NCBI RefSeq assembly: GCF_001636405.1
Contig: NZ_KV440950.1
Location: forward strand, 3,824,778-3,888,777
From: Peribacillus frigoritolerans
Lineage (GTDB): Bacteria > Bacillota > Bacilli > Bacillales > DSM-1321
Length of the DNA stretch: 64,000 nt
Direction of reading: 5' to 3'
The translations under genes were made by a program, and so were the position numbers. The notes under the pieces were generated by a model. The model saw nothing but the letters and a program-made list of their open reading frames with translations. It was not told the DNA's origin and made no database searches. Shown here piece by piece: positions 9,969 through 18,697 of this stretch. Numbering within the stretch: position 1 is the first letter of the stretch; the number at the start of each line of letters is the position of its first letter.

Positions 9969-11390
9969 TTAAATAATTTGACTATCTTCTGAACTTTTAA
10001 CATTTCTTCTCCATATATTCTCCATCTGTTCAAGAGTCTTGCCTTTGGTTTCAGGAACCATTTTCCAAACAAATAAGGCAGAAAGCACGCTCATTGAACC
10101 ATAGAAACCGTATGTTAGTCCCCCACTATATTCCATCATCATAGGATATGTAGAAGAAATAAAATAGTTAGCAGCCCATTGGGCAGCTACAGCAATAGCT
10201 ACAGCCCGACCTCGAATTTTATTAGGGAAAATCTCTGAAATTAGCACCCAGCAGATTGGACCCCACGACATCATAAATGAAGCTGTATAAATAATGATAA
10301 ATACAAGCGTCCCTATTCCAATTATATTAGAAAAGGCCATGCTTGCTACACCAAACATACCAATTGCCATTCCAATGGAACCTACTATTAATAATGGTTT
10401 TCTTCCCCATCGATCAACTGTTAAAATCGCGATAACTGTAAAGATAACATTTACTAATCCCATAATTATGGTTTGCAGCATGGAAGAATCTTTAGCTGCT
10501 CCCATGCTTTCAAAGATACGCGGTGCGTAGTATAGGGCTACATTTATACCTACAAATTGTTGAAATACAGAAAGCAGTACACCTACAATAATAACTAATT
10601 TTCCATAAGCGAATAATTTTTCGGATGAAATATTGATAGTGGTCGTTTGTTTAATATCACTCAAAATCGCTTTCGCTTCTGAAGATCCATTGATTTTTGT
10701 AAGAATAGCTAAAGCTTTTTGATCTTGATTCTGTATTGCCAAATAGCGAGGCGTTTCTGGAACTAATAACAAAAGTACAGCAAAGATTAAAGCTGGTATC
10801 GCTCCTGAAGCAAACATGTACCTCCATCCTACATCATTTATCCATTCTAACGTTTCACCATTTGCAATACCCCAGTTTACAAAGTAAACGACTAACATAC
10901 CAAAAATAATCATAAACTGATTAAATGATACCAATCTGCCGCGAATATCAGCCGGAGCAATTTCCCCTATATAGATTGGACAAATGGCAGACGCTAATCC
11001 AACACCAATCCCCCCTATAATTCGATAAAAGTTAAAAGCTAGTAATAAAGAAAGTGTTGGTTCACCTTTTGTAAAAAATAAAAATTCAGGATAAGAAGCA
11101 CCCAATGCTGATACTATAAAAAGAATCGCTGCAAGTATAAGTGATTTTTTACGTCCTAGTCTTGATCCAAAATAGCCGGAAATTAATCCTCCGATAATAC
11201 ATCCTATTAAAGCACTTGATACGGTGACACCATGTGCCAAAGGGCCTAAGCCTAAGCTGTCGATTAAATAAACCTTTAAAGATTCTTCTGCTCCAGAAAT
11301 TACAGCTGTATCATATCCAAACAGTAATCCTCCAATTGCGGCGACTAATGTAATCGAAAAGATATATAATGAGTTTCGTTTTTGCTTCAT
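9969..11390 (-). CDS. xylT: D-xylose-proton symporter (sugar porter MFS)
   Basis: 473 residues, twelve helices, very close to the XylE pattern. It has GGLLFGYDTAVISG in helix 1, RIIGGIGVGLAS, SVFQQFVGINVALYYAP in helix 7, WGPICWVLISEIFP in helix 10 and the C-terminal VPETKGKTLEQ. These are the sugar-porter signatures and sugar-binding Gln residues. It imports xylose with protons at the cytoplasmic membrane. It is the last gene of the xylA-xylB-galM-xylT direction, separated from galM by 191 bp that carries a cre box, so it may also have its own CcpA-controlled promoter. Confidence 0.88.
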   Translation of the reverse strand: MKQKRNSLYIFSITLVAAIGGLLFGYDTAVISGAEESLKVYLIDSLGLGPLAHGVTVSSALIGCIIGGLISGYFGSRLGRKKSLILAAILFIVSALGASYPEFLFFTKGEPTLSLLLAFNFYRIIGGIGVGLASAICPIYIGEIAPADIRGRLVSFNQFMIIFGMLVVYFVNWGIANGETLEWINDVGWRYMFASGAIPALIFAVLLLLVPETPRYLAIQNQDQKALAILTKINGSSEAKAILSDIKQTTTINISSEKLFAYGKLVIIVGVLLSVFQQFVGINVALYYAPRIFESMGAAKDSSMLQTIIMGLVNVIFTVIAILTVDRWGRKPLLIVGSIGMAIGMFGVASMAFSNIIGIGTLVFIIIYTASFMMSWGPICWVLISEIFPNKIRGRAVAIAVAAQWAANYFISSTYPMMMEYSGGLTYGFYGSMSVLSALFVWKMVPETKGKTLEQMENIWRRNVKSSEDSQII

Positions 11391-11444
11391 GTTTTACTAA
11401 AAACAGTTATGAATGAAGTCCATTTAATATTAAAGCGCATACTT

Positions 11445-11460
11445 TTGGTTGCGCTTTCAA
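11445..11460 (-). promoter_or_regulatory. cre site (CcpA) upstream of xylT
   Basis: On the minus strand TTGAAAGCGCAACCAA matches the Bacillus catabolite response element WTGNAARCGNWWWCAW at 15 of 16 positions. It lies 55 bp upstream of the xylT ATG, where CcpA binding would repress in glucose. Confidence 0.75.
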
Positions 11461-11581
11461 AATTAATGAACAAGAAGGACCTCTCTTCCCTCACCCATTC
11501 TACTAACTGCTTTTATCCTCCCTTCCATTGTAGATTTTCATTTCACTAAAACAACATTAGACCATTGAATACCAAAGGTTT

Positions 11582-12628
11582 TTACTCGATGGTAAACGTA
11601 AAACGAGTTTTAGAATGATACTCTTTATTTTTTTCTAATAAAATAGAAGGTAATTGCTGATTATGAATGGCATTTGGCGGATGTTGAGTTTCGAGACATA
11701 AGCCAAGGTGTTTTTGACAAGGAATTCCTCTAATTAGAAAAGTATCTTCTAACATATTTCCCGTATATAAAACAACATATGGCTCATCTGTTTCCACTAT
11801 CATTTTCCGTCCGTTAGAAGGATTAACCAAACAAATTTCTTTTTGATGATTTTCACTTAATAAGAATGGATGGTCATACCCATTTCCAACTATTTCATTT
11901 TGTTGATGTTTGGAATTTACTCCTTCAATAATTCGCTTTCCCGCTCTAAAATCAAAAGGTGTATGTTCAACGTCTATTAAATTGCCTGTAGGCAGTAAGG
12001 ACTGATCAAGCTCTAAAAACTTATCACTTTTCATAGTTAATTCATGCTGTAAGATATCTTCTTTTAAATTGCCACTCAGATTAAAGTAAGTATGATTGGT
12101 TAAATTTAATAACGTATTTTTATCTGAAATACCATGATAGGTTATTATAAGATCATTATTTTCAGTGAGAGTGTAAACGACGCTTGCCTCAAGATTTCCA
12201 GGATAACCAGCTTCTCCATCAGGACTCATATAAGTAAATGTCACACTAGCCTCATCTACACTCTCACTAGTAGAGGATTTCCAGATTACGTTATGGAATC
12301 CCTCAGGTCCACCGTGTAAATGAGTTCTCCCTTCATTCTCAGCGAGGAGGTATGTAAACCCTTCCATATCAACGCTTGGTGGATTAACTCTCCCTGCCAC
12401 TCGACCGATTACTGCACCAAAATAAGGGGAATAATGTAAATAATCTTCTGCAGAATCAAATCCTAACACGATATTTTCTATATTCCCTTCTTTGTCTGGT
12501 ACATCAATTCTAGTAATCGTACATCCATAATCAATACAGGTTACTTTTATGTTTTGATTATTCATGATTGTATAAGACTTTACCAATTCTCTATTTATTT
12601 CACCGAAAATTCCCTCTTCTATTTTCAT
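11582..12628 (-). CDS. galM: Aldose 1-epimerase (mutarotase)
   Basis: 348 residues of the galactose-mutarotase beta-sandwich. It has VAGRVNPP and HLHGGPEGFHNVIW near residue 100, NLTNHTYFNLSG with the catalytic His near 180, and GLCLETQHPPNAIH with the catalytic Glu near 310. It equilibrates alpha and beta anomers of the incoming aldose, here most likely xylose given its place 48 bp after xylB. AAGGAGATTAAT precedes the ATG. Confidence 0.88.
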   Translation of the reverse strand: MKIEEGIFGEINRELVKSYTIMNNQNIKVTCIDYGCTITRIDVPDKEGNIENIVLGFDSAEDYLHYSPYFGAVIGRVAGRVNPPSVDMEGFTYLLAENEGRTHLHGGPEGFHNVIWKSSTSESVDEASVTFTYMSPDGEAGYPGNLEASVVYTLTENNDLIITYHGISDKNTLLNLTNHTYFNLSGNLKEDILQHELTMKSDKFLELDQSLLPTGNLIDVEHTPFDFRAGKRIIEGVNSKHQQNEIVGNGYDHPFLLSENHQKEICLVNPSNGRKMIVETDEPYVVLYTGNMLEDTFLIRGIPCQKHLGLCLETQHPPNAIHNQQLPSILLEKNKEYHSKTRFTFTIE

Positions 12629-12676
12629 ATTAATCTCCTTTTCGAAGAAAGGGATGCATGATTCAAATCCAACCAG

Positions 12677-14179
12677 TTACTTTCTGCTAAATTGATTCAG
12701 CTTTTTGCTTAAGTCTTTTGTTTGGTAATATACCTCTTTATATAAAGCATAAAGTTGTTTATACACTGGAACATTTTCTAATTTAGGTTGATATGTTTTT
12801 GAAGAAGATATGAATAAATCTGCGCATTCTTCTAATGAGTTGTACCACCCACAACCATAAGCGGCTAACATGGCTGCCCCTAGCGCCGGTCCTTGCTCAG
12901 TAGATAGTTTTATAACTTTTGTGTTAAAAACGTCTGCTTGAATCTGAAGCCAACTATCGTTTTTTGCTCCCCCGCCAATTGATACAATAGACGTAATTTC
13001 TTTTCCATTTTCTCGAAAAATTTCTATTGATTCATTTAATGAGAAGGTAATTCCTTCAATGACTGCCCTTGTAAAATCCCTCTTTTTATGAGAAGCATCC
13101 ATTCCTATAAAGCTTCCACGTATAGTAGCATCTGCATGTGGTGTTCGTTCCCCAACTAAGTATGGAGTAAATAGAAGCCCATTTGAACCAATTGGAACAT
13201 TGTTTATATCAGCCAGTAGTTCTTCAAATGACTCATTTTCAGCAAAATTGTCTCTAAACCAACTTAAACTGTGGCCAGCAGATAATGTAACTCCCATCGT
13301 ATAAAAAGCATTTTCTTTTCCATGATTGAAATAATGCACCTTCCCAGCAAAGTCCCTATCATTTCGCTCCTCATAAGAAAGTACGACACCAGATGTACCG
13401 ATGCTGCATAACGTTTCTCCTGATGATAGAATACCAGCTCCAATTGCTCCACAAGCATTATCAGCTCCACCTGCAAATACCTTAGTCGCTAATGTTAGCC
13501 CTGTTTTTTGAGAGAATTCTTCATTAATTGTTCCGACACATTCACTGGATTCCACTAACGATGGGCAAATGCTGATATCAATGCCCACTGATTGACAAAG
13601 CTCTTCGCTCCATTTTTTCTCGCTCACGTTCAACAATAATGTACCGGCAGCATCTGAATATTCACTATGAATTAAGCCAGTCATTTTGAAGCGTAAATAG
13701 TCTTTAGGCAGCATAAATACAGCTGCTTGATCAAATATCTCCGGTTCATGCTCTTTAACCCATAGCAGCTTAGGTAGTGTAAACCCTTCCAAAGCTTGAT
13801 TTTTTGTTATTTCTAAAAGACGTTTCTCTCCAATCATTTCATATAGCTGATGACACTGTGCTGTCGTCCTTGTATCGTTCCATAAAATAGCATGACGTAA
13901 GAGATTATGATTCTTATCCAACAGTACTAGACCGTGCATTTGTCCAGAATAACTTATTCCTTCTATATCTTCTGGTCTTACATCGGATTTGGAGATTAGC
14001 TCATTTAAAGCACTAGCAGTCTGCTGAATCCACTCCTCTGGATTTTGTTCACTATATCCTGTTTTTTCATGCAGAAGAGGGTAATTTTTAGAAGCTTCTG
14101 CACAGATCTCACCTTTTGTATTAACTAAAACAGTTTTGACAGCGCTCGTTCCTAGATCAATTCCTATAATATATTTCAT
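12677..14179 (-). CDS. xylB: Xylulokinase
   Basis: A 500-residue FGGY kinase. GIDLGTSAVKTVLVN at the N-terminus is the phosphate-1 loop, YSGQMHGLVLLD holds substrate contacts, and AGGADNACGAIGAG carries the catalytic Asp. GVVLSYEE and SIGGGAKNDSWLQIQADV belong to the C-terminal ATPase lobe. It phosphorylates D-xylulose to xylulose 5-phosphate for the pentose phosphate pathway. GGAGGAATCAAG precedes the ATG, and it lies 58 bp after xylA. Confidence 0.93.
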   Translation of the reverse strand: MKYIIGIDLGTSAVKTVLVNTKGEICAEASKNYPLLHEKTGYSEQNPEEWIQQTASALNELISKSDVRPEDIEGISYSGQMHGLVLLDKNHNLLRHAILWNDTRTTAQCHQLYEMIGEKRLLEITKNQALEGFTLPKLLWVKEHEPEIFDQAAVFMLPKDYLRFKMTGLIHSEYSDAAGTLLLNVSEKKWSEELCQSVGIDISICPSLVESSECVGTINEEFSQKTGLTLATKVFAGGADNACGAIGAGILSSGETLCSIGTSGVVLSYEERNDRDFAGKVHYFNHGKENAFYTMGVTLSAGHSLSWFRDNFAENESFEELLADINNVPIGSNGLLFTPYLVGERTPHADATIRGSFIGMDASHKKRDFTRAVIEGITFSLNESIEIFRENGKEITSIVSIGGGAKNDSWLQIQADVFNTKVIKLSTEQGPALGAAMLAAYGCGWYNSLEECADLFISSSKTYQPKLENVPVYKQLYALYKEVYYQTKDLSKKLNQFSRK

Positions 14180-14237
14180 CTTGATTCCTCCACTTTTATA
14201 AAAGAGAGCAGAATTTGTTTCTACTCTCTTTTATCCG

Positions 14238-15575
14238 TTAAACTTCTAAAATATATTGATTTAAGGTGGCTTTTAATCGTTCCTGTCTTCCTGAATTATT
14301 CGTAATGTTCGGATTTTGTAATGCATACTGCTCTAGTGTTTGGAAGTTGGCCCTTCCTTCAACAATCTCAAGACCAATTCCTTTTTTGAAACTGCTGTAG
14401 CGTTCATCAATGATGTTTTCAAAAACACGATCTTCCAATAATTTATGTGCCACTTTTAAACCTCTAGCGAACGCATCCATCCCAGCCACATGGGCATATA
14501 CTAAATCTTCTTGTTCAAAGGAACCTCTGCGCACTTTAGCATCAAAATTTAACCCTCCACTGCCTAATCCTCCATTTTGCAGGATCTCATACATTGCTAA
14601 AGTTGTAGAATATAGATCTGTTGGGAACTCATCGGTATCCCATCCTAAAAGAGGATCACCTTGATTTGCATCCACTGATCCCAAGAAGCCTTGAACTCTA
14701 GCTACGCGTAATTCATGTTCAAACGTATGCCCAGCTAAAGTAGCATGGTTAGCTTCAAGATTTAATTTAAAATGGTTATCTAATCCGTATTGTCTTAGGA
14801 ACGAAATGGTCGTAGCTGCATCGGTGTCATACTGATGCGTCGTTGGTTCCTTTGGTTTTGGCTCAATTAAGAATTGACCTTTAAATTCAATTTCCTTAGC
14901 ATAATCTACAGCCATATGCATAAATCTAGCCAAGTTATCTAACTCTAACTTTAAATTTGTATTGAGCAGTGTTTCATAGCCTTCACGGCCGCCCCAGAAC
15001 ACATAGTTTTCTGCTCCTAACTCTTTTGCCGTTTCGAGTCCTTTCTTTACTTGGGCTGCTGCATAAGCAAATACATCTGCATTACAAGAAGTTGCTGCAC
15101 CGTGAACGAAGCGAGGATTTGTAAACATATTAGCTGTGTTCCACAATAACTTTACGTTACTTGTTTTCATATATTCTTTCATCATGCTAACGATTACATC
15201 AAGATTTTCATTTGTTTCTTTCAATGTGTTTCCTTCAGGTGCGATGTCTCGGTCATGAAACGCAAAGAAAGGAACCCCTAATTTTTCGAAAAGTTGAAAA
15301 GCTGCCTCTACTCTAGCTTTTGCTAAGTCCATTCCATCATATTTATTCCATGATCTTTGCATCGTAGCTGCACCAAAAGGATCTGTCCCATCAGCTGTGA
15401 ATGTATGCCAGTAAGCAACTGAGAAACGTAGTTGTTCCTTCATTGTTTTACCGCCTACTACTTCTTCTGGGTTATAGTATTTAAAAGCTAAAGGATTTTT
15501 AGAATCTTTTCCCTCATATGAGACTTTGTTTACGCTTTCAAAATAATTAATTTTATTAGTATCAGTTTGAATCAT
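14238..15575 (-). CDS. xylA: Xylose isomerase
   Basis: 445 residues, the length of class II xylose isomerases. The catalytic His is near residue 107 ([13 protein letters not shown]). The metal-binding Glu is in [16 protein letters not shown], and further ligands are in [19 protein letters not shown] and [20 protein letters not shown]. It converts D-xylose to D-xylulose. It is the first gene of the operon, driven by the promoter at 15666-15694 and repressed at xylO (15630-15658). A cre box lies inside its own first codons. Confidence 0.95.
   Translation of the reverse strand: MIQTDTNKINYFESVNKVSYEGKDSKNPLAFKYYNPEEVVGGKTMKEQLRFSVAYWHTFTADGTDPFGAATMQRSWNKYDGMDLAKARVEAAFQLFEKLGVPFFAFHDRDIAPEGNTLKETNENLDVIVSMMKEYMKTSNVKLLWNTANMFTNPRFVHGAATSCNADVFAYAAAQVKKGLETAKELGAENYVFWGGREGYETLLNTNLKLELDNLARFMHMAVDYAKEIEFKGQFLIEPKPKEPTTHQYDTDAATTISFLRQYGLDNHFKLNLEANHATLAGHTFEHELRVARVQGFLGSVDANQGDPLLGWDTDEFPTDLYSTTLAMYEILQNGGLGSGGLNFDAKVRRGSFEQEDLVYAHVAGMDAFARGLKVAHKLLEDRVFENIIDERYSSFKKGIGLEIVEGRANFQTLEQYALQNPNITNNSGRQERLKATLNQYILEV
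15526..15541 (-). promoter_or_regulatory. cre site (CcpA) inside the xylA coding region
   Basis: On the minus strand TTGAAAGCGTAAACAA fits WTGNAARCGNWWWCAW at every position. It covers codons 12-17 of xylA. Intragenic cre sites near the start of xylA are known for Bacillus xyl operons, so CcpA roadblock repression is expected. Confidence 0.85.
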
Positions 15576-15629
15576 GTGTTACTTCCCCCTTTAATTAAAG
15601 TAAAAAACTTTCTTCAGAAATATCAATCA

Positions 15630-15694
15630 AGAAAGTTTGTTGTGTCAATAAACTAACTTTATTTCATGATATACAAAATAATTAGTTATTTCAA
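15630..15694 (-). promoter_or_regulatory. xylA promoter and xylO operator
   Basis: On the minus strand TTGAAA (15694-15689), a 17-nt spacer and TATCAT (15671-15666) form the promoter. The operator at 15658-15630 has arms AGTTAGTTTATTG and CAACAAACTTTCT around a short centre. This is the layout I recall for the P. megaterium xylA promoter, where XylR binds just downstream of -10. Confidence 0.85.
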
Positions 15695-15804
15695 TGTTTT
15701 TTTAAGAAAATTAACGTTATACTAAGAAATATACTATGTCCATACTAAATTTTAATTTTTTTAAAAAACACTTAGTTCAATGGTAAAACAAAGGAGCGAT
15801 TATC

Positions 15805-16959
15805 ATTCCGATAGCAGATCAAGCATTAGTAAAGAAAATGAATCAAAAGTTGATTTTAAATGAAATTTTAAAAAACTCACCAATCTCAAGGGCAGCCCTT
15901 TCTGAGATTACAGGGTTAAATAAATCCACTGTTTCTTCCCAAGTAAATGAGTTAATTGAAAAAAATGTTATTTTTGAAATTGGAGCAGGACAATCTAGTG
16001 GTGGCAGAAGACCTGTGATGCTTGTTTTTAATAAAAATGCAGGCTATTCAATAGGTATCGATATAGGTGTTGATTACCTTAATGGAATTCTAACCGATTT
16101 AGAAGGCAATATTATCCTTGAGAAGGCTTCTGACTTGTCTAGCCCTTCAGCTGGTGAAGTGAAAGAAATTCTGTTTGCACTTATACATGACTTTATCATT
16201 CATATGCCCGACTCTCCTTACGGTTTGGTGGGAATAGGTATTTGTGTACCAGGTCTTGTGGATAGCAATCAAAAAATCATTTTCATGCCCAACTTGGATT
16301 GGGATATTGAAGATTTGCAACTCTTAATTGAAAGCGAGTTCAATGTACCTGTTTTTGTTGAAAATGAGGCTAATGCAGGCGCATGCGGTGAAAAAGTGTT
16401 TGGGGTTACTAAAAACCATGAAAACATCATTTACATCAGTATTAACGTTGGAATTGGAGTCGGAATTATCATTAATAATGAATTATATAAAGGAGTAAAT
16501 GGCTTTTCTGGAGAAATGGGCCATATGACGATAGATTTTAACGGTCCCAAATGCAGCTGCGGGAACCGAGGATGCTGGGAATTATATGCATCAGAAAAAG
16601 CATTACTGGATTCTTTTTCTAATGACAAAAAGAATATGTCACGAAAAGAAATTGTTGAACGTGCAAATAAAAATGATGTAGCCGTCTTAAATGCACTCCA
16701 GAACTTTGGCTTCTATGTCAGTATTGGCTTAACAAATATTCTCAATACATTTGACGCACAAGCTATTATTTTGAGAAATAACATTATCGAATCTCACCCG
16801 ATTGTGTTAAATACCATTAAGAATGAGGTTTCTTCTAGGGTAAATTCTCATTTGGAAAGTATGTGTGAACTATTGCCCTCTTCATTAGGAAGAAATGCAC
16901 CTGCATTAGGAGCTGTTTCAATTGTGATCGAACATTTTTTAAATGTCACTACTAGCTAA
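15805..16959 (+). CDS. xylR: Xylose-responsive ROK-family repressor
   Basis: About 384 residues. An N-terminal helix-turn-helix (ISRAALSEITGLNKSTVSSQVNELI) leads into a ROK sugar-binding fold with IGIDIGVDYLNGIL and the zinc motif CSCGNRGCWELYAS. Xylose releases it from xylO. The first ATG (15838) has no ribosome site. AAAGGAG at 15789-15795 points upstream, and the eleven codons before that ATG encode IPIADQALVKK, which is conserved in the P. megaterium XylR I recall (QIADQALVKKMNQKL). No ATG, GTG or TTG is available there, so the start is probably ATT at 15805 or the neighbouring ATC/ATT codons. The 15805 start is an inference. Confidence 0.85.
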   Translation: MPIADQALVKKMNQKLILNEILKNSPISRAALSEITGLNKSTVSSQVNELIEKNVIFEIGAGQSSGGRRPVMLVFNKNAGYSIGIDIGVDYLNGILTDLEGNIILEKASDLSSPSAGEVKEILFALIHDFIIHMPDSPYGLVGIGICVPGLVDSNQKIIFMPNLDWDIEDLQLLIESEFNVPVFVENEANAGACGEKVFGVTKNHENIIYISINVGIGVGIIINNELYKGVNGFSGEMGHMTIDFNGPKCSCGNRGCWELYASEKALLDSFSNDKKNMSRKEIVERANKNDVAVLNALQNFGFYVSIGLTNILNTFDAQAIILRNNIIESHPIVLNTIKNEVSSRVNSHLESMCELLPSSLGRNAPALGAVSIVIEHFLNVTTS

Positions 16960-17007
16960 TCTATTTCAGAATATAGATGATAGATGTCTGAATATCTTTC
17001 CTAACAT

Positions 17008-17057
17008 AACAAGAGAGGTCTTTCTCTACCTAGAGTAAGATCTCTCTTGTTTATTTT
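17008..17057 (+). terminator. Terminator of xylR
   Basis: AACAAGAGAG/CTCTCTTGTT arms with a 24-nt loop that has weaker internal pairing, followed by TTATTTT. Confidence 0.75.
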
Positions 17058-17480
17058 CGCCCCTACATCCAGAAAGGATAGTATTAAATGAGTTAGGTTC
17101 TAGATAAAACAATTTGTTGTAGTCCACCATTTGGAGATAACTTCCTTTCATCATAATGAGAGATTTTTCTTTTGGTTTGGCTCCAGACACAGTTCCTCAT
17201 CTATATCCTAAGGAGGAATATATTTTCTTTCATTCTTCAACGGAGAATAAGAAGTACCACCACTGCTATTGGAATTGGAAAAGGAGCAGATTTCTGAAAT
17301 CAAATGAATATTTTTCAAGAAATAACTGCACTCGCTTTTCTTCAAGTTATCCTTCAGTCAAGCGCGATTCCTAAAGGATTGTGCCACAACTGTTTAAGAT
17401 TAAGATTTTTTTAGAATGCATTAAAAAAAGAAAAGTGGAATATGATTAAAATGTCAATCAAAGGGAGGGAATGTGAATAA
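17058..17480. other. Intergenic region before the DoxX gene
   Basis: No supported gene. Around 17208-17380 there is an AAGGAGGAATA site and fragments such as TTTAIGIGKGADF that suggest a nucleotide-binding enzyme remnant. The frames are broken and the identity is uncertain. Confidence 0.3.
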
Positions 17481-17888
17481 ATGAAAAAAACAAAAATTAT
17501 ATATTGGATTTTCACAGGACTTTTAGTGGCACTAATGGTTTTAGGTTCTATTCCGGATATAATGTCTGTTCCCGATGCAGTCGCATTATTCAATCATTTA
17601 GGTTATCCTACTTACCTCCTGCCCTTTATTGGGATTGCCAAATTATTAGGTGTCGTGGCAATACTTATTCCAGGCTTTCCAAGAATCAAGGAATGGGCTT
17701 ATGCCGGTTTTGTATTTGATTTGACGGGGGCTATGTATTCAAGCATTTCAGTAGGCGACCCTGCCAGTGGATGGCTGATTTTCATTATCGGGTATATATT
17801 GATAGCCGGCTCTTATATTTACCATCATAAAATATTAAAATCCGCTTCATCTGGCAAATCGAGCAATAAGAATAGTTTAACAGTATAA
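17481..17888 (+). CDS. DoxX-like membrane protein
   Basis: 135 residues, four membrane helices, in the DoxX_2 pattern: IYWIFTGLLVALMV, then HLGYPTYLLPFIGIAKLLGVVAIL and a final helix WLIFIIGYILIAGS. DoxX-type proteins are small inner-membrane proteins linked to oxidative-stress complexes in other bacteria; the role here is unknown. AAAGGGAGGGAATG precedes the ATG. It is monocistronic, with a terminator 14 bp after the stop. Confidence 0.75.
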   Translation: MKKTKIIYWIFTGLLVALMVLGSIPDIMSVPDAVALFNHLGYPTYLLPFIGIAKLLGVVAILIPGFPRIKEWAYAGFVFDLTGAMYSSISVGDPASGWLIFIIGYILIAGSYIYHHKILKSASSGKSSNKNSLTV

Positions 17889-17901
17889 ATAATTGGCCAT
17901 G

Positions 17902-17930
17902 AAAAAACACCGTGAACGGTGTTTTTTCTA
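17902..17930 (+). terminator. Terminator of the DoxX-like gene
   Basis: Perfect AAAAAACACCG/CGGTGTTTTTT stem with a TGAA tetraloop. Confidence 0.9.
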
Positions 17931-17993
17931 ATTGGTTTAAAAGTGGAGGAAGTGATATCATCTTCGCTTTTCTTTCTAAAAAGAAATAAAATC

Positions 17994-18035
17994 AAAAGCG
18001 TCCCAATAGGTTTCCTTATTGGGACGCTTTTTTTA
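17994..18035. terminator. Terminator of the sortase operon
   Basis: AAAAGCGTCCCAATA pairs perfectly with TATTGGGACGCTTTT. A/T runs on both sides make it usable from either direction; on the minus strand it lies 11 bp after the sortase stop. Confidence 0.85.
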
Positions 18036-18045
18036 GTACATTTGA

Positions 18046-18696
18046 TTAACTTACTGTTTTTGAAGTTAAATACGCAACAAGTATATAGCGTTCAGGTGCT
18101 GACCCAATATAATCAAAAGGGTAACAGGTACTGACGGTAAGCGTTGCCCGTGGCTTTGGTACGATTACGGTTCGATCATCCTCATCCACAATTCGAACTT
18201 TGTTGACTTTGTATGTGAACTCTCCTGCCGATGTTCTTACTATCAACAAATCTCCTTCGCCCACTTGCCCGAGTTTACGGAATACCGTATCTCTATGACC
18301 GGAAAGTACGGAATTGTCATTTTCACCAGGTAACACACTTCCTGCAAAGTGACCAACGCCTTTTTCCAATTCATCCTCATTTGTGCCATGGAAAATAGGG
18401 AGTTTTGTTTTTAGTTTGGGTATATAAAGCTCCCCGATATCTTCACCCGTTTTAGGGCGGACAGGATATAGCTCTTTCTTTGTTGTGTCATTACTTGGTG
18501 TTTTATCAATTGTTGGTTTATCACTTGGTGGTTTCTGTACAGTTTCATTCACTTGGCTACTTGGAGCATGAGTCTTGTAAAGAAAGTAGCCTTTTGCAAA
18601 CTTATACAGATTGGATGTGGAAAACCAAACCCCAAATAAAATGATGGCAATTGTACAAGAAAGCAGCAGTAACCGCTTTTTCTTTAATTTTTTCAT
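18046..18696 (-). CDS. srtD: Class D sortase
   Basis: 216 residues. One N-terminal membrane anchor (LLLLSCTIAIILFGVWF) is followed by a Pro/Thr/Lys-rich linker and the sortase barrel from about residue 77. Catalytic residues are His134 (LSGHRDT), Cys191 (TLTVSTCYPF) and Arg203 (APERYILVA). Class D sortases cleave LPXTA-type signals between T and A and attach the protein to the wall peptide. The only candidate substrate in view, carrying LPNTA, is the gene 1 bp upstream, so the two form a dedicated pair. Confidence 0.9.
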   Translation of the reverse strand: MKKLKKKRLLLLSCTIAIILFGVWFSTSNLYKFAKGYFLYKTHAPSSQVNETVQKPPSDKPTIDKTPSNDTTKKELYPVRPKTGEDIGELYIPKLKTKLPIFHGTNEDELEKGVGHFAGSVLPGENDNSVLSGHRDTVFRKLGQVGEGDLLIVRTSAGEFTYKVNKVRIVDEDDRTVIVPKPRATLTVSTCYPFDYIGSAPERYILVAYLTSKTVS

Positions 18697-18697
18697 A

